A stretch of DNA of 64,000 bases from Catalinimonas sp038039535 (GTDB taxonomy: Bacteria > Bacteroidota > Bacteroidia > Cytophagales > Cyclobacteriaceae), in NCBI RefSeq assembly GCF_038039535.1, contig NZ_JBBPHP010000010.1, positions 62,001 to 126,000 of the forward strand, given 5' to 3'. Shown here piece after piece: positions 7,872-17,061 of this stretch. The notes under the pieces are model-generated. The model searched no databases. It was not told the DNA's origin and worked only from the letters and a program-made list of their open reading frames with translations. Both the position numbers and the translations under genes were made by a program. Numbering within the stretch: position 1 is the first letter of the stretch; the number at the start of each line of letters is the position of its first letter.

Positions 7872-9278
7872 TTATTCTCTCTCCTGCGCAAAGAGCCAGT
7901 CCAGTACACCATCGGTTTTTTCCACATGTGGCCAGACGTGGTGGGCTACCTCGGGAAATTCGGTGTATTTGGGATCACCCCCTGCTTCTTTAATAGCAGC
8001 AATCATATTGCGGGAACCGCTTACCGGCACATTTTTGTCTTCGCTTCCATGAAAGGCCCAGATGGGAATATCCGCCATATTCTCTGCCAATGTAGTATCT
8101 CCCGCCCCACACATAGGAATGGCAGCGGCAAACAGTTCAGGGCGTGTACCCAGCAGATACCAACTGCCATAGCCTCCCATGGAAATGCCCGTTAGGTAAA
8201 TTCTGTCTTCGTCTATGGCATACTCTTTCTTTAACTCCCTGATGGACGAAATGAGAAGCGTGTCTATGGCTTGAGCATAAGGTATACCGCCCCAACTCCT
8301 GGCGGGAGGGGCCTGGGGCACGAAAAGAAAGGCAGGGTATTTTGCCCGATTACTACTGTCTGATAGCAGAGGCGCAGGCTGAGTCACAAGCATTCTCTCG
8401 GTCTTTACGGATTGAGGCCCGCCGTGCAGACAAATTACCAGAGGATACTTTTGGGTGGAATCATAGTTCAGCGGCTTCAAAAAAAGGTATTCCAGTGTAT
8501 TGCCTTTACTACCTTCATAGGTTTTGTTTTCAAAGCGATTGACCAAAGCTTTTTCTTCCGGGGAAATATAAGTACTCCAATAAGTTTGTGTACCCATGCT
8601 GAACCCTCCCACCAGTCCGGCCATCACGATTATCCCCAGTATTGCGAATAATAAATCTTTATATTTAAAATTGACTTCTACGCTTTGTGATGAAGCGCTT
8701 AGTTGATGTTCCTGATAAAAAAGTATGATCAATGGAATAGATGTCAGACTGCCGAAGAGGTTGAGCCATTGCTGCACTAATTCTACATTGCCCTGGTTTT
8801 GCCAACCCATCCAATTTAGATTCCATATCATCATCAGGCCGGAAGCCAGTCCCACAATAAAAAGTAACACACCATTTGTCTTCAGCCAGATGTTCTTTCC
8901 TGCCCTGGAGAACATCAGGCTGGTGGCATAGAACAAAATTGTGAGAATAAAAAATACATTGGTAATGATTTGGATATTCATGAATTCCCGCATCATCAAC
9001 ACCACCACCAGGTAGGTGGTAAAGTACATGCCTATGCTGGCTATGATGGTGATGATCGTAGCGATATAGGTTAAGCGATATGCTTTATATCGGTAATAGT
9101 TGAGCATGATGAAAGCAGTGGTAAGCGACAAGCCTACTTCAACCCAAAACCAGGTGGAATAAGCATCTAAATAGTAGATGCGATATCCGATCTGGAAAAA
9201 TAAGATACTCATAAATAAAGCAGCCAGGCAGGCCAGTGCCAGAAAAAAGACGCCAAAGAAGTAGAAACTCTTATGCAT
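7872..9278 (-). CDS. Membrane-anchored alpha/beta hydrolase (esterase/peptidase-like)
   Basis: A 468-residue two-part protein. Residues 1-235 form about seven hydrophobic helices with no recognised motif. Residues 245-468 are an alpha/beta hydrolase of the prolyl-oligopeptidase or phospholipase/carboxylesterase type. It has an oxyanion-hole HGG motif (CLHGGPQ), the nucleophile in GISMGGYG (S366), the acid in GSEDKNVP (about D414) and the histidine in VAHHVW (H446 or H447). The triad is complete, so it is probably active. Topology should place the hydrolase on one side of the inner membrane, most likely the periplasm. The fusion of a multi-helix domain to this hydrolase is less usual than the secreted form. 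Substrate unknown. Confidence 0.85.
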   Translation of the reverse strand: MHKSFYFFGVFFLALACLAALFMSILFFQIGYRIYYLDAYSTWFWVEVGLSLTTAFIMLNYYRYKAYRLTYIATIITIIASIGMYFTTYLVVVLMMREFMNIQIITNVFFILTILFYATSLMFSRAGKNIWLKTNGVLLFIVGLASGLMMIWNLNWMGWQNQGNVELVQQWLNLFGSLTSIPLIILFYQEHQLSASSQSVEVNFKYKDLLFAILGIIVMAGLVGGFSMGTQTYWSTYISPEEKALVNRFENKTYEGSKGNTLEYLFLKPLNYDSTQKYPLVICLHGGPQSVKTERMLVTQPAPLLSDSSNRAKYPAFLFVPQAPPARSWGGIPYAQAIDTLLISSIRELKKEYAIDEDRIYLTGISMGGYGSWYLLGTRPELFAAAIPMCGAGDTTLAENMADIPIWAFHGSEDKNVPVSGSRNMIAAIKEAGGDPKYTEFPEVAHHVWPHVEKTDGVLDWLFAQERE

Positions 9279-9328
9279 TGTGAGTTAGTTTAGGGTTAAT
9301 GTAAGAACACTTATTATTAATCTTTAGG

Positions 9329-9553
9329 TCACTCTTTTTTGTCCTGAGCTTCATAGTCCCTACCCTGTATCCCCCTACTATAACCCCAAAAGAAAAAAAG
9401 GCTGACAATGAAGAAAATTACGATCGCTGAGATCTGAAATGCTTCATCAAATATCAATATGTAAAGCAGATAGGTCACGGCATAGAAGGCTGTAGCGATG
9501 ACAGCGGTCTTGAGGCTTTTATTTTTTCGGAGGACATTCAAAATCTTTTTCAT
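9329..9553 (-). CDS. Small two-helix membrane protein
   Basis: A 74-residue protein: basic N-terminus (MKKILNVLRKNKSLK), two hydrophobic segments at about residues 16-34 and 40-57, and a charged tail ending QDKKE. ATG start with normal codon use. It lies 50 bases upstream of the hydrolase gene on the same strand and may share its transcript. No family recognised. Confidence 0.6.
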   Translation of the reverse strand: MKKILNVLRKNKSLKTAVIATAFYAVTYLLYILIFDEAFQISAIVIFFIVSLFFFWGYSRGIQGRDYEAQDKKE

Positions 9554-9621
9554 CTATGATTTTCTTATGCTACTGTTTTGGATAACTGATTCATTTCAAA
9601 GCCATTCTAAGGATGTCGCTT

Positions 9622-10125
9622 TTAGCTTCCGCTATGCTGTTGTGCCATGATGGACCTTACTTGTGAAACCACTTCATCAAGACTTTTCTTGTTGATCGTT
9701 ACGCCATACCTGACAAAGTTTTTGTCTTTGAAAAAGATTTCAAGCTTAGCCTTATTGTATATGTTGGGCATAAATCCCAGAACAGGTGTCTTTTGAGATA
9801 CTGTTCCACTACTTTTTATGGCTTCAATATCAGAAATTGTATATGCTTTACTACTACTCAAATAAGGAAGTAATTACTTTCTGATGTAGTATAGCTGATC
9901 ATGGTCCAGCGCCAGTTCGTCCTGAGGACGTAGAAAAATGTAAACTGCCATTAGCCCAGCATATATGTATCCCAACCAAAGAATATCTGCTCCCTGCTCA
10001 AATTCCTTCAAGTCTATCCAGTAAACAAAGAAGAATGCCAGCAAGGCCGCGAAAACTCTTTTTACCCAGCTAAAAGGCTTATTGAAATTATTGGTTTCAA
10101 AGATATACTGGTTTTGCATTTCCAT
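9622..10125 (-). pseudogene. Two-helix membrane protein interrupted by an in-frame TAA
   Basis: Two open segments (10125-9874 and 9861-9622) lie in the same frame, separated by one TAA and four sense codons. The first ends DQLYYIRK-stop; the second continues LSSSKAYTISDIEAIKSSG, which reads as the smooth continuation of a beta-rich domain. The second segment has no ATG; its only start would be a TTG. Together they would make a protein of about 167 residues: two membrane helices (residues 20-36 and 49-65) and a C-terminal domain resembling bacterial PH-like domains. The simplest reading is one gene with a nonsense mutation. A sequencing error or stop-codon readthrough is possible. The PH-like label is inferred from the pattern of strands and is not certain. 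Confidence 0.7.
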
Positions 10126-10341
10126 ACGGTCTGACGTTAAAAAAATGAGGTTTGAAGATGATCAGATTTTACCACCTATTTAATTAATGCTTTAACCCTT
10201 AATATAAGTGTGATTTTCACACTTTACAAGCTTTGGCAGGAATGTTTACATTTTGTCAAGTAGAATCCACAGGATCATAAAGCTTTGGCCAGTGACTACT
10301 CCAGTATAGTAGTAGCCTCATAGGCAGGTGTATGCCTACGA

Positions 10342-10557
10342 TTAGTTATCTTCTGACTTTGCATTTAAGCCTCTGATCTGCTTGAGGGTAATCAGGCCAA
10401 AGGCGAGTGCACCGAGTATGGCGATCATAGAAGCAAACAGCTTCCACCCAGCCCCGCTTTGCCATGCATCAACCAGAGTGTATACATTGACGAAGAAAAT
10501 GATCAGGCTCACAAGTACAGCAGCCCAGCGTTTGATTAATTCCTTTTGATTTTTCAT
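10342..10557 (-). CDS. Small two-helix membrane protein
   Basis: About 71 residues starting at ATG 10557 (MKNQKELIKRW). An upstream in-frame start at 10596 would add 13 residues that look non-coding. There are two hydrophobic helices at about residues 12-29 and 39-56, then a charged tail (RGLNAKSEDN). Unknown function. Between it and the broken gene at 9622-10125 lie 216 bases with nothing recognisable. Confidence 0.6.
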   Translation of the reverse strand: MKNQKELIKRWAAVLVSLIIFFVNVYTLVDAWQSGAGWKLFASMIAILGALAFGLITLKQIRGLNAKSEDN

Positions 10558-10663
10558 CCGGCAAAAATAACAGTCAGCAGGCAGTATAAAAAGCAAGGCT
10601 CGCCAACACGCTGAGAGCGCTAAGCGAGCCTGCTATTACGAGTTTGAGAATTGTTTTAGAAAC

Positions 10664-12118
10664 CTACACCTCCCAGCCTTTTCGGTATTCTCTACCCACA
10701 AACTGGTTGGCCTCTTTGAGGTTGGTGATTTCCATGTTCTCACCATCCCAAAGCAGCTTTTTGCGACCGAAGTAGTCATTCTCTCCTTTGCGCAGCATAT
10801 ATGAGCGTATCGCCAGATTACCCATCAGTACAGTTTCTGTCATTGGGCCGGCATAATCAAAGGAAGAAGTAAGTGCCTTATGTTCCGGACTGTCAAAACC
10901 AGCTTTGCAGGCATCTACCCACATGCGCTGATGTCCGTATTCCGGCTCTTCATTGTCTTCGGTTTCCGGGCCAAACTCAGTAGTACCATCATTGAGATAC
11001 AGCTTCGGCATGAGCGGAGAGCTGTCATTGATATTGGTAGAGATCAGTCCTTTGTCACCAATGATCAGTACCCCATTGGCACTATTGGCACCTCCAATGT
11101 CATGGTCAGCGGGAATAATCTCCGGATGCGAAGGACGAAGACCGCCATCGCTCCAGGTCATTTCTATGGGAGCTTTGCTCTTATTAGTAGCATCAAAATG
11201 GAGGGTAATGAACGATGAGGGAGGGCAACCCTTAGGATGATAATCAGGTGTCCACATCTGCGAGTAAGTAGAACTTACACTACACTCTGCATCGGTAGGG
11301 TATTTGAGCCCTAAAGTTCTGAAGGGAATATCAATCAGGTGGCAGCCTACATCCCCCAGCGCTCCGGTACCATAATCCCACCAGCCTCTCCAGTTGAATG
11401 GATGAAGGTTTGGCGTATAAGGCATATATTCAGCGGGGCCTAACCAAAGATCCCAATCCAGATCTTTGGGTTTCTGACTGGGATCGGGTTTAGGCATTTC
11501 ACCACCTTGCGGCCACACCGGACGATTGGTCCAGATCTGCACCTTAGTGATGTTACCCAGCTTACCGGAATCTACCCATTGCTGCACCATGCCCAGCAGA
11601 GGATTGGAGCCCCCCTGATTACCCATCTGGCTGACGATTTTGTTATCTCTGGCCATTTGGGTGAGCATACGCGCTTCACGAATATTATGCGTCATTGGCT
11701 TTTGCACATACACATGCTTACCTCTTTCCATCGCATAAGCTGCCGCTGGTCCATGCACATGGTCAGGAGTAGAAATGGTAACCGCGTCTATGTCTGTTTC
11801 AGTGTCCAGCATTTCGCGATAATCAGCGTAGCGTTTGGCCTTTGGAAACGCTTTGACAGATGCCGAGGCTGAGCCGGAGAAATCCACATCACAAAGCGCT
11901 ACTACTCTTTCTCTACCTTTTACAGAGGCATTGAGGATATCACTTCTGCCTTTACCTCCAGCACCAATGGCAGACAGGTTGAGCTGATCACTGGGGGCGG
12001 TAAAACCTACACCCCCCAGCACATGGCGGGGTACCAAAAAAAAGGATGAGGCAGCAGCACTCTGCTTGATGAATGTTCTGCGGGAGTTAGCAGACTGCTT
12101 GGATTTTCTTTTATTCAT
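10664..12118 (-). CDS. Exported Gfo/Idh/MocA family oxidoreductase
   Basis: A 484-residue protein beginning with a twin-arginine signal: NSRRTFIKQ followed by a hydrophobic AAASSFFLV stretch, so it is probably exported folded with its cofactor. The NAD(P)-binding Rossmann domain follows (LNLSAIGAGGKGRSD; VALCDVD), with the family lysine in VYVQKPMTHN. The C-terminal half carries the alpha/beta dimer domain with GTGALGDVGCHLIDIP, seen in the large Tat-exported subgroup of Bacteroidota and Planctomycetota. These act as sugar oxidoreductases or, like GH109, use NAD in glycosidase chemistry. The substrate here is unknown. It is divergent from the GH51 gene across 355 bases, so the two may be co-regulated in plant or algal sugar use. 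Confidence 0.9.
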   Translation of the reverse strand: MNKRKSKQSANSRRTFIKQSAAASSFFLVPRHVLGGVGFTAPSDQLNLSAIGAGGKGRSDILNASVKGRERVVALCDVDFSGSASASVKAFPKAKRYADYREMLDTETDIDAVTISTPDHVHGPAAAYAMERGKHVYVQKPMTHNIREARMLTQMARDNKIVSQMGNQGGSNPLLGMVQQWVDSGKLGNITKVQIWTNRPVWPQGGEMPKPDPSQKPKDLDWDLWLGPAEYMPYTPNLHPFNWRGWWDYGTGALGDVGCHLIDIPFRTLGLKYPTDAECSVSSTYSQMWTPDYHPKGCPPSSFITLHFDATNKSKAPIEMTWSDGGLRPSHPEIIPADHDIGGANSANGVLIIGDKGLISTNINDSSPLMPKLYLNDGTTEFGPETEDNEEPEYGHQRMWVDACKAGFDSPEHKALTSSFDYAGPMTETVLMGNLAIRSYMLRKGENDYFGRKKLLWDGENMEITNLKEANQFVGREYRKGWEV

Positions 12119-12473
12119 GATTTTAGTTTTAGGTTATGCATTTACGTTTGTCAATCTTAATTTTTACAGATCAAAAATTACTAAAAACTGTAGAGGTTTT
12201 AGTAAACTTTTGAATATAAACATCATGGCTTAAGAATACTATTTTAAGCGCTTTACAACTTCAATAAGTTTGAAATAATTGGGATAGACAATTCCTCTGT
12301 ATCTTTCTTTGTCATTCATAATCATTTTTTGCAAGTTCAAGTCCTTATCTGAATTACTATTCAAACACAATACTGGAAAAACATAAATATTGAAGCATGC
12401 CTTTACTTCTGCTGCTTGTAAAGGAAAATAGATTTATGTAAACTAGATTTTATTTTCTACAACCTAATTATAC
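12119..12473. promoter_or_regulatory. Divergent promoter region, Gfo/Idh and GH51
   Basis: A 355-base AT-rich gap between two divergently read starts must hold both promoters. A TACGTTTG at 12143-12150 fits the Bacteroidota -7 element on the plus strand, but it lies far from the GH51 start and has no good -33 partner. I see no clear operator, gene or RNA. Confidence 0.4.
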
Positions 12474-14039
12474 ATGATGAATCTTAAGTTTACTATCTCT
12501 GTATTTTTCATTCCTTTACTGGTTTCTACCATTGGCATTGGACAGAATGGGACCGTTGACAATAAGCTAGTCATCAATGCGGATTTGGGTAAATATACCA
12601 TCAGCCGTCATATTTACGGTCAGTTTAGTGAGCACCTCGGCAGAGGAATTTATGAAGGTATCTGGGTGGGTGAGGACAGCGATATCCCTAATACCCGAGG
12701 CATCCGAAATGATGTGGTGCAAGCCCTCAGGCAATTGAATGTGCCGAATCTTCGCTGGCCGGGAGGCTGCTTCGCTGACGAGTATCACTGGATGGATGGC
12801 ATCGGTGACCCTGAAAACCGGCCAACTATGATTAATACGCATTGGGGAGGTGTTACGGAAGATAATAGCTTTGGTACGCATGAGTTTCTTGATCTTTGCG
12901 AGCAATTGAACACCGAACCCTACATCACTGCAAATGTGGGAAGCGGGACGGTGGAGGAAATGGCTAACTGGGTAGAGTACCTAACCTTTGATGGGGTTAG
13001 TCCTATGGCCGAACTCCGGGCAGAAAATGGTCATCCGGAAGCCTGGGACATCAAATACTGGGGAGTAGGCAATGAAAGCTGGGGCTGTGGCGGTAATATG
13101 CGCCCCGAGTATTATGCCGATCTGTACAATCGCTTCGCTACCTATTCGCGTAATTATGGTGACAACCAGCTCTACCGTATTGCCGGAGGCTCCAGCGATG
13201 AAGATTACAACTGGACCGAAGTGATCATGAAAAATGTAAAACACAGCCTGATGGATGGTGTATCCATGCACTTTTATACCATCAACCGTGACTGGGATGA
13301 CAAAGTATCAGCCACTGATTTTGACGAAGCCAGCTATTTTGAAGTAGTCAACAAATCTCTGCTGTTAGACAAATATATCAGCGGACATGCGAACATCATG
13401 GATAAGTACGATCCCGAAAAAAATATCGGACTCATCGTAGATGAATGGGGTACCTGGCACAGCGAAGAACCAGGAACAAAGAGCGGCTTCCTGTACCAGC
13501 AGAACACACTAAGGGATGCATTTGTAGCCGCACTATCGCTCAATATTTTTCATAAGCATGCAGACCGGGTACATATGGCGAATATTGCCCAGACCATCAA
13601 TGTATTACAGGCCATGATACTCACCCAGGAAGAAAAAATGATCCTCACCCCTACCTATCATGTTTTTGATATGTATAAAGTACATCAGGATGCTACCTTA
13701 CTTCCTCACGACCTGAGCACGCCCAAATACTCCCATGAGGGTAAAGAAATGGATGCGCTGTATGCTTCCAGTTCAAGAGCAGAAGATGGCTCATTGAATA
13801 TAAGTCTGGTAAATATTCATCCTGAGCAAAGTATGACTATTGAATGTGAAATCAGGGGTTTTGAAGCGGATGAGGTTTCTGGAAAGTTACTGACGGCTGA
13901 TGCGCTCAATGCACATAATACTTTTGAAAACCCTGACAATGTTACAAGTACAGCGTTTGAAGGCGCACGTATCAGGAATGGTCAACTGCAAATTAATATG
14001 CCCGCCAAGTCAATTGTAGTGCTAAAGGTTACAGAATAG
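12474..14039 (+). CDS. GH51 alpha-L-arabinofuranosidase, secreted
   Basis: A 521-residue protein with an N-terminal signal peptide (hydrophobic residues 6-23, cleavage near GIGQNG). The catalytic (beta/alpha)8 barrel shows LRWPGGCFADEYHW and the acid/base in YWGVGNESWG (E201). The nucleophile is in LIVDEWGTWH (E324), and both active-site glutamates are present. A C-terminal beta-sandwich follows (residues 410-521, ending KSIVVLKV), as in complete GH51 enzymes of about 500 residues. It removes terminal arabinofuranose from arabinan, arabinoxylan or arabinogalactan, probably in the periplasm. Two adjacent ATGs (12474, 12477) are equally good. It is a single gene with no SusCD nearby on the same strand, so oligosaccharides probably enter by other systems. 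Confidence 0.93.
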   Translation: MMNLKFTISVFFIPLLVSTIGIGQNGTVDNKLVINADLGKYTISRHIYGQFSEHLGRGIYEGIWVGEDSDIPNTRGIRNDVVQALRQLNVPNLRWPGGCFADEYHWMDGIGDPENRPTMINTHWGGVTEDNSFGTHEFLDLCEQLNTEPYITANVGSGTVEEMANWVEYLTFDGVSPMAELRAENGHPEAWDIKYWGVGNESWGCGGNMRPEYYADLYNRFATYSRNYGDNQLYRIAGGSSDEDYNWTEVIMKNVKHSLMDGVSMHFYTINRDWDDKVSATDFDEASYFEVVNKSLLLDKYISGHANIMDKYDPEKNIGLIVDEWGTWHSEEPGTKSGFLYQQNTLRDAFVAALSLNIFHKHADRVHMANIAQTINVLQAMILTQEEKMILTPTYHVFDMYKVHQDATLLPHDLSTPKYSHEGKEMDALYASSSRAEDGSLNISLVNIHPEQSMTIECEIRGFEADEVSGKLLTADALNAHNTFENPDNVTSTAFEGARIRNGQLQINMPAKSIVVLKVTE

Positions 14040-14055
14040 AAGGTATAAACTTTAC

Positions 14056-15099
14056 TTAATATCGTGTATAAAAAAGTGGCATCACTGTGCCGGTAGAGCT
14101 TTCAGTGATTTTGCCACTCAATTCTTCTCCATCCGAAGATAGTGTTAGTTTGATGGTGGCATTCAACCCCATTAATGAATTATAATAATCAAGGTTTACT
14201 TCTTGACCAATAACATTGCCGGTAGCTGAGCCCACTTCAACTTGATAAGCATTGTATTCGGTTAAGCTTACCCTGTTATTTTGCTGATCTATGATAAAAT
14301 AACTTCCTGAATTCTCATACCAGGCTCCAGCCACACTGGCATAGCCAGCTTCATAAGTTGTATTTTTGGACTCACTTTCTGCTGGTATTTCGTCATCAAA
14401 ATTGGTTGGCTGTGATTCTTCTGTGCTACTTACGACATCAGAAGTTCCGGATTTAACCACAGCTTCCTCACCGAAGCCACCAACGGGTTCATAGGTATCT
14501 TCTTCTCCGGCAAATTCTATGATGACCGCAATGACAAACACAAGTCCTCCAATAATCATCAAGGGCACTTTGTAGCTTTTCTTCTGTTTGACTGGCTTTG
14601 GAGCTTGTGGTTTGGATGTATTAATTTTAGAAGGGCCAATAACTTTCTCCAGGATTTTGAGAAGCTGTTGTACATCATAGCTCCAGCGGGTGTTGCTGAT
14701 TTCGTGAGCGTTTCTGCGGGATAAGGTGGCAAGATCAGCAGGTAGCTGCTCTCTGGTGGGCATTTTAGCACCATCTACCAGTACCGGAATCACACGAATA
14801 TTTCTCTTGAGTGCAGTCGCTATTTCCAAACGAATAAAGTCATTTTCATCATCCAGCCTACGATTTCCTTGCGCATCAGTAATGTTGACCCAGTCTGGGC
14901 CGATAATCGCCAGCAATACTTCACAGGAACTTACCCCTCGGTTGATCACATCTACAAAGTCAACACCCGGCTCTATGGTATCAATATCCATAAAAATCTG
15001 GCTGGGGTCATAATGCTGTTTCAGGCTATCTGCCAGCCTTCCTGATTCACCGGCAGTATCCTGTCTGCGATAGCTGATAAATATTTTTTTGTCGGCCAT
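14056..15099 (-). CDS. TIR-domain protein with membrane helix and C-terminal beta domain
   Basis: 347 residues in three parts. Residues 4-150 are a TIR domain of the bacterial TIR_2 type (KIFISYRRQDTAGESGRLAD; IFMDIDTIEPGVDFVDVI; LLAIIGPDWV). The position of the NADase glutamate of active TIR enzymes is occupied by E92 (DFIRLEIATAL), so NAD cleavage is possible. A basic linker then leads to one membrane helix (about 179-196). An acidic low-complexity linker (198-245) is followed by a C-terminal domain of about 100 residues with beta-strand pattern (GAWYENSGSYFIIDQQNNRV), resembling small extracytoplasmic beta-barrels. This would place a sensor outside and TIR inside. It stands alone between GH51 and an intergenic gap. 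A role in signalling, defence or protein scaffolding is inference. Confidence 0.85.
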   Translation of the reverse strand: MADKKIFISYRRQDTAGESGRLADSLKQHYDPSQIFMDIDTIEPGVDFVDVINRGVSSCEVLLAIIGPDWVNITDAQGNRRLDDENDFIRLEIATALKRNIRVIPVLVDGAKMPTREQLPADLATLSRRNAHEISNTRWSYDVQQLLKILEKVIGPSKINTSKPQAPKPVKQKKSYKVPLMIIGGLVFVIAVIIEFAGEEDTYEPVGGFGEEAVVKSGTSDVVSSTEESQPTNFDDEIPAESESKNTTYEAGYASVAGAWYENSGSYFIIDQQNNRVSLTEYNAYQVEVGSATGNVIGQEVNLDYYNSLMGLNATIKLTLSSDGEELSGKITESSTGTVMPLFYTRY

Positions 15100-15422
15100 G
15101 ACATGAGAGGTTTAAGCTGTGTATTTTCTGTTGTTGAACAATCATAGATCAATCATTAATAGCAACCCTTCAAGCCCCCTTCACTTCTTGTATTCATTTT
15201 TTTAAAATTCGGCCCTTAGCATGATGCTTTATTAATTTAAGGGATAATATGCAGTTTATCAACGTAGAAGACTTGTAGTTTGCCCATGCGCATATCGTTC
15301 AATAAGAACTATTCAATGACAGATATTCTATCAATTGTTAGTCAACGTAGTAGTAGAAAGGTAACTTATTGGCTATCTGTTAAATCGCAGAGGCTCAATA
15401 CTTATTCACAATAATCACAATC
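15100..15422. other. Intergenic region, no gene seen
   Basis: 323 bases upstream of the TIR gene and downstream of the lipoprotein gene (both minus strand). It is AT-rich with no ORF, no tRNA fold and no strong palindrome. It must contain the TIR gene promoter, but I see no clear TTTG/TAnnTTTG pair. Confidence 0.5.
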
Positions 15423-15818
15423 CTACATAGTAAAATCACTAAATGCAGCCTCGGGATGAAATGAAAATGAGAGTTTAATTTCTTTTAATTCTCCATCATG
15501 TATGGTAAACACATTCGTTTTGGCGTAATGCGTAAATTGATTTTTTCTTAGTGGGTCCTGATCTGTAGATTCTACCTCCATAAAGTAGCTTCCACTTTCC
15601 AGGAGTAACTTATCCATACCTTGACTGCCATACTTCCATTTTTTTACCAATTCTCCAGATTGATCATAAAGCTTCACCATCAGTTCCTGACCTTCGGCAT
15701 GAAAATTTTCATCAGAATTTTCAAAATTAATACTCAAGCTTAACTCCCCTTGCTTGGCTAGATCGTCAGCCGGATTACAGGCTAGCAGGAGAAAGAAAAA
15801 AACACTCAGCTTTTTCAT
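15423..15818 (-). CDS. Predicted lipoprotein, unknown function
   Basis: 131 residues with a type II signal peptide: MKKLSVFFFLLLAC, where C14 is the lipidation site after LLA. The mature part looks beta-rich (GELSLSINFENSDENFHAEG; GSYFMEVESTDQD) and may be a small immunoglobulin-like or transthyretin-like domain. It is acidic overall and lacks enzyme motifs. It is a single gene, divergent from the alcohol dehydrogenase at 15934. Confidence 0.7.
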   Translation of the reverse strand: MKKLSVFFFLLLACNPADDLAKQGELSLSINFENSDENFHAEGQELMVKLYDQSGELVKKWKYGSQGMDKLLLESGSYFMEVESTDQDPLRKNQFTHYAKTNVFTIHDGELKEIKLSFSFHPEAAFSDFTM

Positions 15819-15933
15819 AGGATCTGTTTTAAGGTATCAGCCATCATTTCATAACAATTAAGATCAGGCACAGTTAAAAATGGTCATGAAGTGTCACTCC
15901 TAAATTGTATCATAATTTAAATAAATATTAAGT

Positions 15934-16944
15934 ATGATGAAAGCTATGATCATTAATGAGCCGGGAGGCTCATTTGAATCGGTAGAACGAGAAGTTCCTC
16001 AACCTAAGGACAATGAAGTGCTGATCAAAGTACAGGCCTGCGGTATCTGCCACAGTGATATGTTTGTCAAAGAAGGTGGGTTTCCTGGTTTGGAGTATCC
16101 CCGTATTCCCGGTCATGAAGTGATTGGCATAATTGAAACCGTTGGAAGTGATGTAACCCAGTGGAAAAAAGGCGAACGCGTGGGGGTAGGTTGGCATGGT
16201 GGTCACTGTTTCCAGTGTGAACCTTGTCGTAGAGGTGATTTTATCAATTGTCAAAATGCCAAGGTTGCTGGCATCTCTTATGATGGAGGTTATGCAACGC
16301 ATATGACTGCTCCTCATGAGGCTCTGGCTCGTATTCCAGAATCTCTGGATTCGGCAGAGGCTGCTCCTATCCTTTGCGCAGGAATTACCGTGTTTAATGC
16401 CATGAAAAACTCTGGCGCACTGGCGGGTGATTTGGTAGCGGTACTTGGCGTAGGTGGATTAGGCCACTTAGCGATTCAGTATGCTGCTAAAATGGGTATG
16501 CATACTGTGGCAATCTCTTCAGGTGATGACAAAAAAGAACTGGCAAAAAAACTAGGTGCCCATGATTATATTAATGGAAAAGCGGTAGATACCGCTGAAG
16601 CCCTGCAAAAAATGGGTGGCGCCAAGCTCATTCTGGCTACCGCACCTAATAGCAAGCTCATATCTTCAGTAGTAGATGGATTAGGTCCTAACGGCAAGCT
16701 GATGGTAGTAGGAGCAGATGCTACACCTATGGAAATCAGCCCTTTCCAACTGATCATGGGTAGAAAATCAGTAGCGGGTTGGGCCAGCGGTACCGCCATG
16801 GACTCTGAAGATACGCTGAATTTCAGCGCGCTTACCAACAGCGTACCTATGATAGAAAAGTATCCATTAGAAAAAGCCAATGAAGCCTACGACAGAATGA
16901 TCAACAATGAAGCCCGTTTCAGGGTAGTGCTCACCATGGATTAA
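15934..16944 (+). CDS. Zinc-dependent alcohol dehydrogenase (MDR family)
   Basis: A 336-residue medium-chain dehydrogenase. The catalytic zinc site is CGICHSDMF (C39, H40) with PGHEVIG (H61, E62). The structural zinc loop HCFQCEPCRRGDFINC has four cysteines (C92, C95, C98, C106). The nucleotide-binding motif is GVGGLGHLAIQYAAKMG. All metal ligands are present, so it should oxidise primary alcohols or reduce aldehydes with NAD(P)H in the cytosol. The length matches the AdhP-like branch. Start at ATG 15934, or 15937 just after it. It is a single gene closed by the terminator at 16954-16977; substrate unknown. Confidence 0.93.
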   Translation: MMKAMIINEPGGSFESVEREVPQPKDNEVLIKVQACGICHSDMFVKEGGFPGLEYPRIPGHEVIGIIETVGSDVTQWKKGERVGVGWHGGHCFQCEPCRRGDFINCQNAKVAGISYDGGYATHMTAPHEALARIPESLDSAEAAPILCAGITVFNAMKNSGALAGDLVAVLGVGGLGHLAIQYAAKMGMHTVAISSGDDKKELAKKLGAHDYINGKAVDTAEALQKMGGAKLILATAPNSKLISSVVDGLGPNGKLMVVGADATPMEISPFQLIMGRKSVAGWASGTAMDSEDTLNFSALTNSVPMIEKYPLEKANEAYDRMINNEARFRVVLTMD

Positions 16945-16953
16945 GATATGTGA

Positions 16954-16977
16954 AAAAGCAGGAATATTCCTGCTTTT
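16954..16977. terminator. Rho-independent terminator between convergent genes
   Basis: A perfect 24-base palindrome, AAAAGCAGGAAT followed by its complement ATTCCTGCTTTT, begins 9 bases after the alcohol dehydrogenase stop. T-rich sequence follows on the plus strand and the A-run gives a U-tail on the minus strand. It can therefore serve both the dehydrogenase and the minus-strand locus ending at 17062. Confidence 0.8.
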
Positions 16978-17061
16978 CTCTTTTACTCAATGATAAGCTC
17001 AAAGTACAGTTCATAATCTTTTTAAGCTTTTGTGATTGTAGGATTACGATAAATCAGTCTA

